Origin: Pseudanabaena sp. PCC 7367
Lineage (GTDB): Bacteria; Cyanobacteriota; Cyanobacteriia; Pseudanabaenales; Pseudanabaenaceae
Direction of reading: 5' to 3'
DNA: 64,000 bases
Assembly: GCF_000317065.1 (NCBI RefSeq)
Contig: NC_019690.1
Coordinates: 62,001 to 126,000 of the forward strand
The position numbers and the translations under genes were made by a program. The notes below the pieces were generated by a model. It was not told where the DNA came from, did no database searches, and saw nothing but the letters and a program-made list of their open reading frames with translations. Positions 62,798 through 64,000 of the stretch are shown in pieces (position 1 is the stretch's first letter; each line of letters starts with the position of its first letter).

Positions 62798-64000
62798 ATG
62801 GCAATTTACCACTTTGAATTTAAGCGCATGTCACGTGGGAAAGGCCGTAATGCCGTCGCCTGTGCTGCTTATCGTGCTGGTACGTTTATCCAGGATTCAA
62901 ACACTGGTATTAACCATGATTACTCGCGCAAAAGTGGGGTTTATGGCTCAGATATTTTGGCACCGGATTATGCTCCAGATTGGGCCCATGAGACTAAATC
63001 ACTATGGAACCAAGTAGAAAAATCTGAAACACGCTCTAATGCACTGGTAGCGACTGAAAATCTGGTTGCTCTACCAATAGAGCTGACCCCAGAACAAAAT
63101 CGACAATTAGTCAGAGATTTTGTCAGGGATGCCCATGTGCCAGCAGGTAGGATCGCGGAAGTCTTCTATCACGATTTAGAGTCCCATAATCCCCATGCCC
63201 ATATCTTGCTCTCTGTACGTCAACTGGAAAATGGCAAGTTTAAAACTAAGCCCAAGGCATGGGATCAAACAGGCCTTATCTATAAACTCCGTGAATCGTG
63301 GTGCGCTCATATTAATCAGGCGATGGAAGCAGCTGGACATGAGATCAAGGTAGATCACCGCAGTTTGAAGGAACGGGGGATGGATCGGATTCCGCAGGTT
63401 CACCTAGGCCCCAAGGTTTGCAAGCTGGAAAAGATGGGTGTCAAAACTGAGTGGGGCGATCGCTACCGGGAAATTGAGGCAGCTAATCAACAGCTTGATC
63501 AGCTCAATGGGCAGATCAAGCAAGTTGCTGAGGAAAAAAGGAAATTGGATGCTGAGCTGCGGGAGTTGACTCAGGCGAATACTTCGTCGGCTATGGAAAT
63601 TGGTAGTTTAAGTGAATCTAATGCTAAAGCGGATAAGGACTTGGAACGAACCAAGCCCCAGCTCGGGGCCCAAAAGTCAACCGATATATTAAGCGCCGTA
63701 ACGTCCGCAGAGACGCACAACCAGAGCCAATCCAAAGCAAGGCCCGCAGGAGCCAAGCCCGTAAATGCGCTCGTAAAGCGAGTTATCCCCAATACCACAA
63801 CAGCTGCAGAGCCCAGGCAGAAACTTTCCTCAAAGCCTTCCGTAGAGCCCAAGTCAACTTCACACCCCGTCCCTACCGACCAAACACCCCAGAGCCAACC
63901 AAACCAGCTAAAATCCAGCAACCAGCGCCAGAAGTCAGACCTCCAGAAGATAACTCAGCAAGTGATGCTTTCTTACTCTGGCAATCAAGCCACTCAAGAA
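62798..64000 (+). CDS. mobA: MobA/MobL-family relaxase (runs off the right edge)
   Basis: An ATG at 62798 opens a frame of at least 401 codons with no stop before the window end. MAIYHFEFKRMSRGKGRNAV and ACAAYRAG form the N-terminal relaxase part, with candidate catalytic Tyr; the metal-binding motif is ESHNPHAHILLSV (His-x-His). KERGMDRIPQVHLGPKV is typical of MobQ relaxases. Beyond about residue 220 there is a coiled coil (AANQQLDQLNGQIKQVAEEK) and a Pro/Ser/Gln-rich low-complexity linker. It should nick oriT at 62754-62760 and carry the strand through conjugation. IncQ MobA has a primase after the relaxase; whether this one does is beyond the window. Confidence 0.9.
   Translation, partial: MAIYHFEFKRMSRGKGRNAVACAAYRAGTFIQDSNTGINHDYSRKSGVYGSDILAPDYAPDWAHETKSLWNQVEKSETRSNALVATENLVALPIELTPEQNRQLVRDFVRDAHVPAGRIAEVFYHDLESHNPHAHILLSVRQLENGKFKTKPKAWDQTGLIYKLRESWCAHINQAMEAAGHEIKVDHRSLKERGMDRIPQVHLGPKVCKLEKMGVKTEWGDRYREIEAANQQLDQLNGQIKQVAEEKRKLDAELRELTQANTSSAMEIGSLSESNAKADKDLERTKPQLGAQKSTDILSAVTSAETHNQSQSKARPAGAKPVNALVKRVIPNTTTAAEPRQKLSSKPSVEPKSTSHPVPTDQTPQSQPNQLKSSNQRQKSDLQKITQQVMLSYSGNQATQE

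Overview
This window is most likely accessory DNA of a cyanobacterium, probably part of a large mobilisable plasmid. The octamer GCGATCGC (HIP1) and its GCGATCG core recur inside and between genes throughout. One end (about 56.8-64 kb) is a plasmid backbone: parA with a ribbon-helix-helix partner, a RepA-type initiator, an iteron/DnaA-box origin, a MobQ/IncQ-like oriT and a MobA/MobL relaxase running off the right edge. No housekeeping genes were seen.

Region 1 (1-21 kb) is a mosaic of mobile elements and defence genes. Two same-strand IS21 copies (1-442, cut by the window edge, and 18331-20910) bracket about 18 kb. Inside lie a vanadium haloperoxidase gene split by an IS630 element, a three-gene bacterial ubiquitin-like operon (DUF6527, JAB-E1 fusion, multi-ubiquitin/E2), a divergent XRE/ImmA pair whose immA is split by a second IS630, a DUF262/DUF1524 nuclease, a Uma2 nuclease, a PilZ gene cut by a Tn3-family transposon with 38-bp ends, a RelE/HigA-type toxin-antitoxin pair and a DUF1016 nuclease. 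Both IS630 insertions can be undone on paper by removing the IS plus one TA, which restores the host reading frame.

Region 2 (21.3-37.8 kb) is one minus-strand operon of four very large genes: SNF2 helicase, N6-adenine methyltransferase, a 2121-residue DEAD-box/DUF1998 helicase and a RelE-UvrD fusion. It resembles class 1 DISARM at its promoter end and Druantia (DruE) further on. It is the best candidate here for a poorly described defence system.

Region 3 (38-50 kb) holds a serine recombinase, a WG-repeat membrane protein and a roughly 3286-residue RHS/YD-repeat protein with a non-specific endonuclease tip and an FG-GAP block inside the YD region. Region 4 (50-57 kb) has a C5-methyltransferase fused to an IS1 InsA-like domain, a YdjM-type membrane protein, a second Uma2, ardA with a hairpin-rich leader, an IS200-type element, an AbiE toxin-antitoxin pair plus a decayed second abiEi start, and a DUF6876 gene behind a 123-nt imperfect hairpin. 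Region 5 (57-64 kb) is the replication, partition and mobilisation core with ParD, HigBA and a TraD/MobC-like gene.

Most cargo is conflict-related: restriction-like systems, ubiquitin-like conjugation, toxin-antitoxin modules, anti-restriction and a polymorphic toxin. Assignments come from reading motifs in translations. No database search was run.
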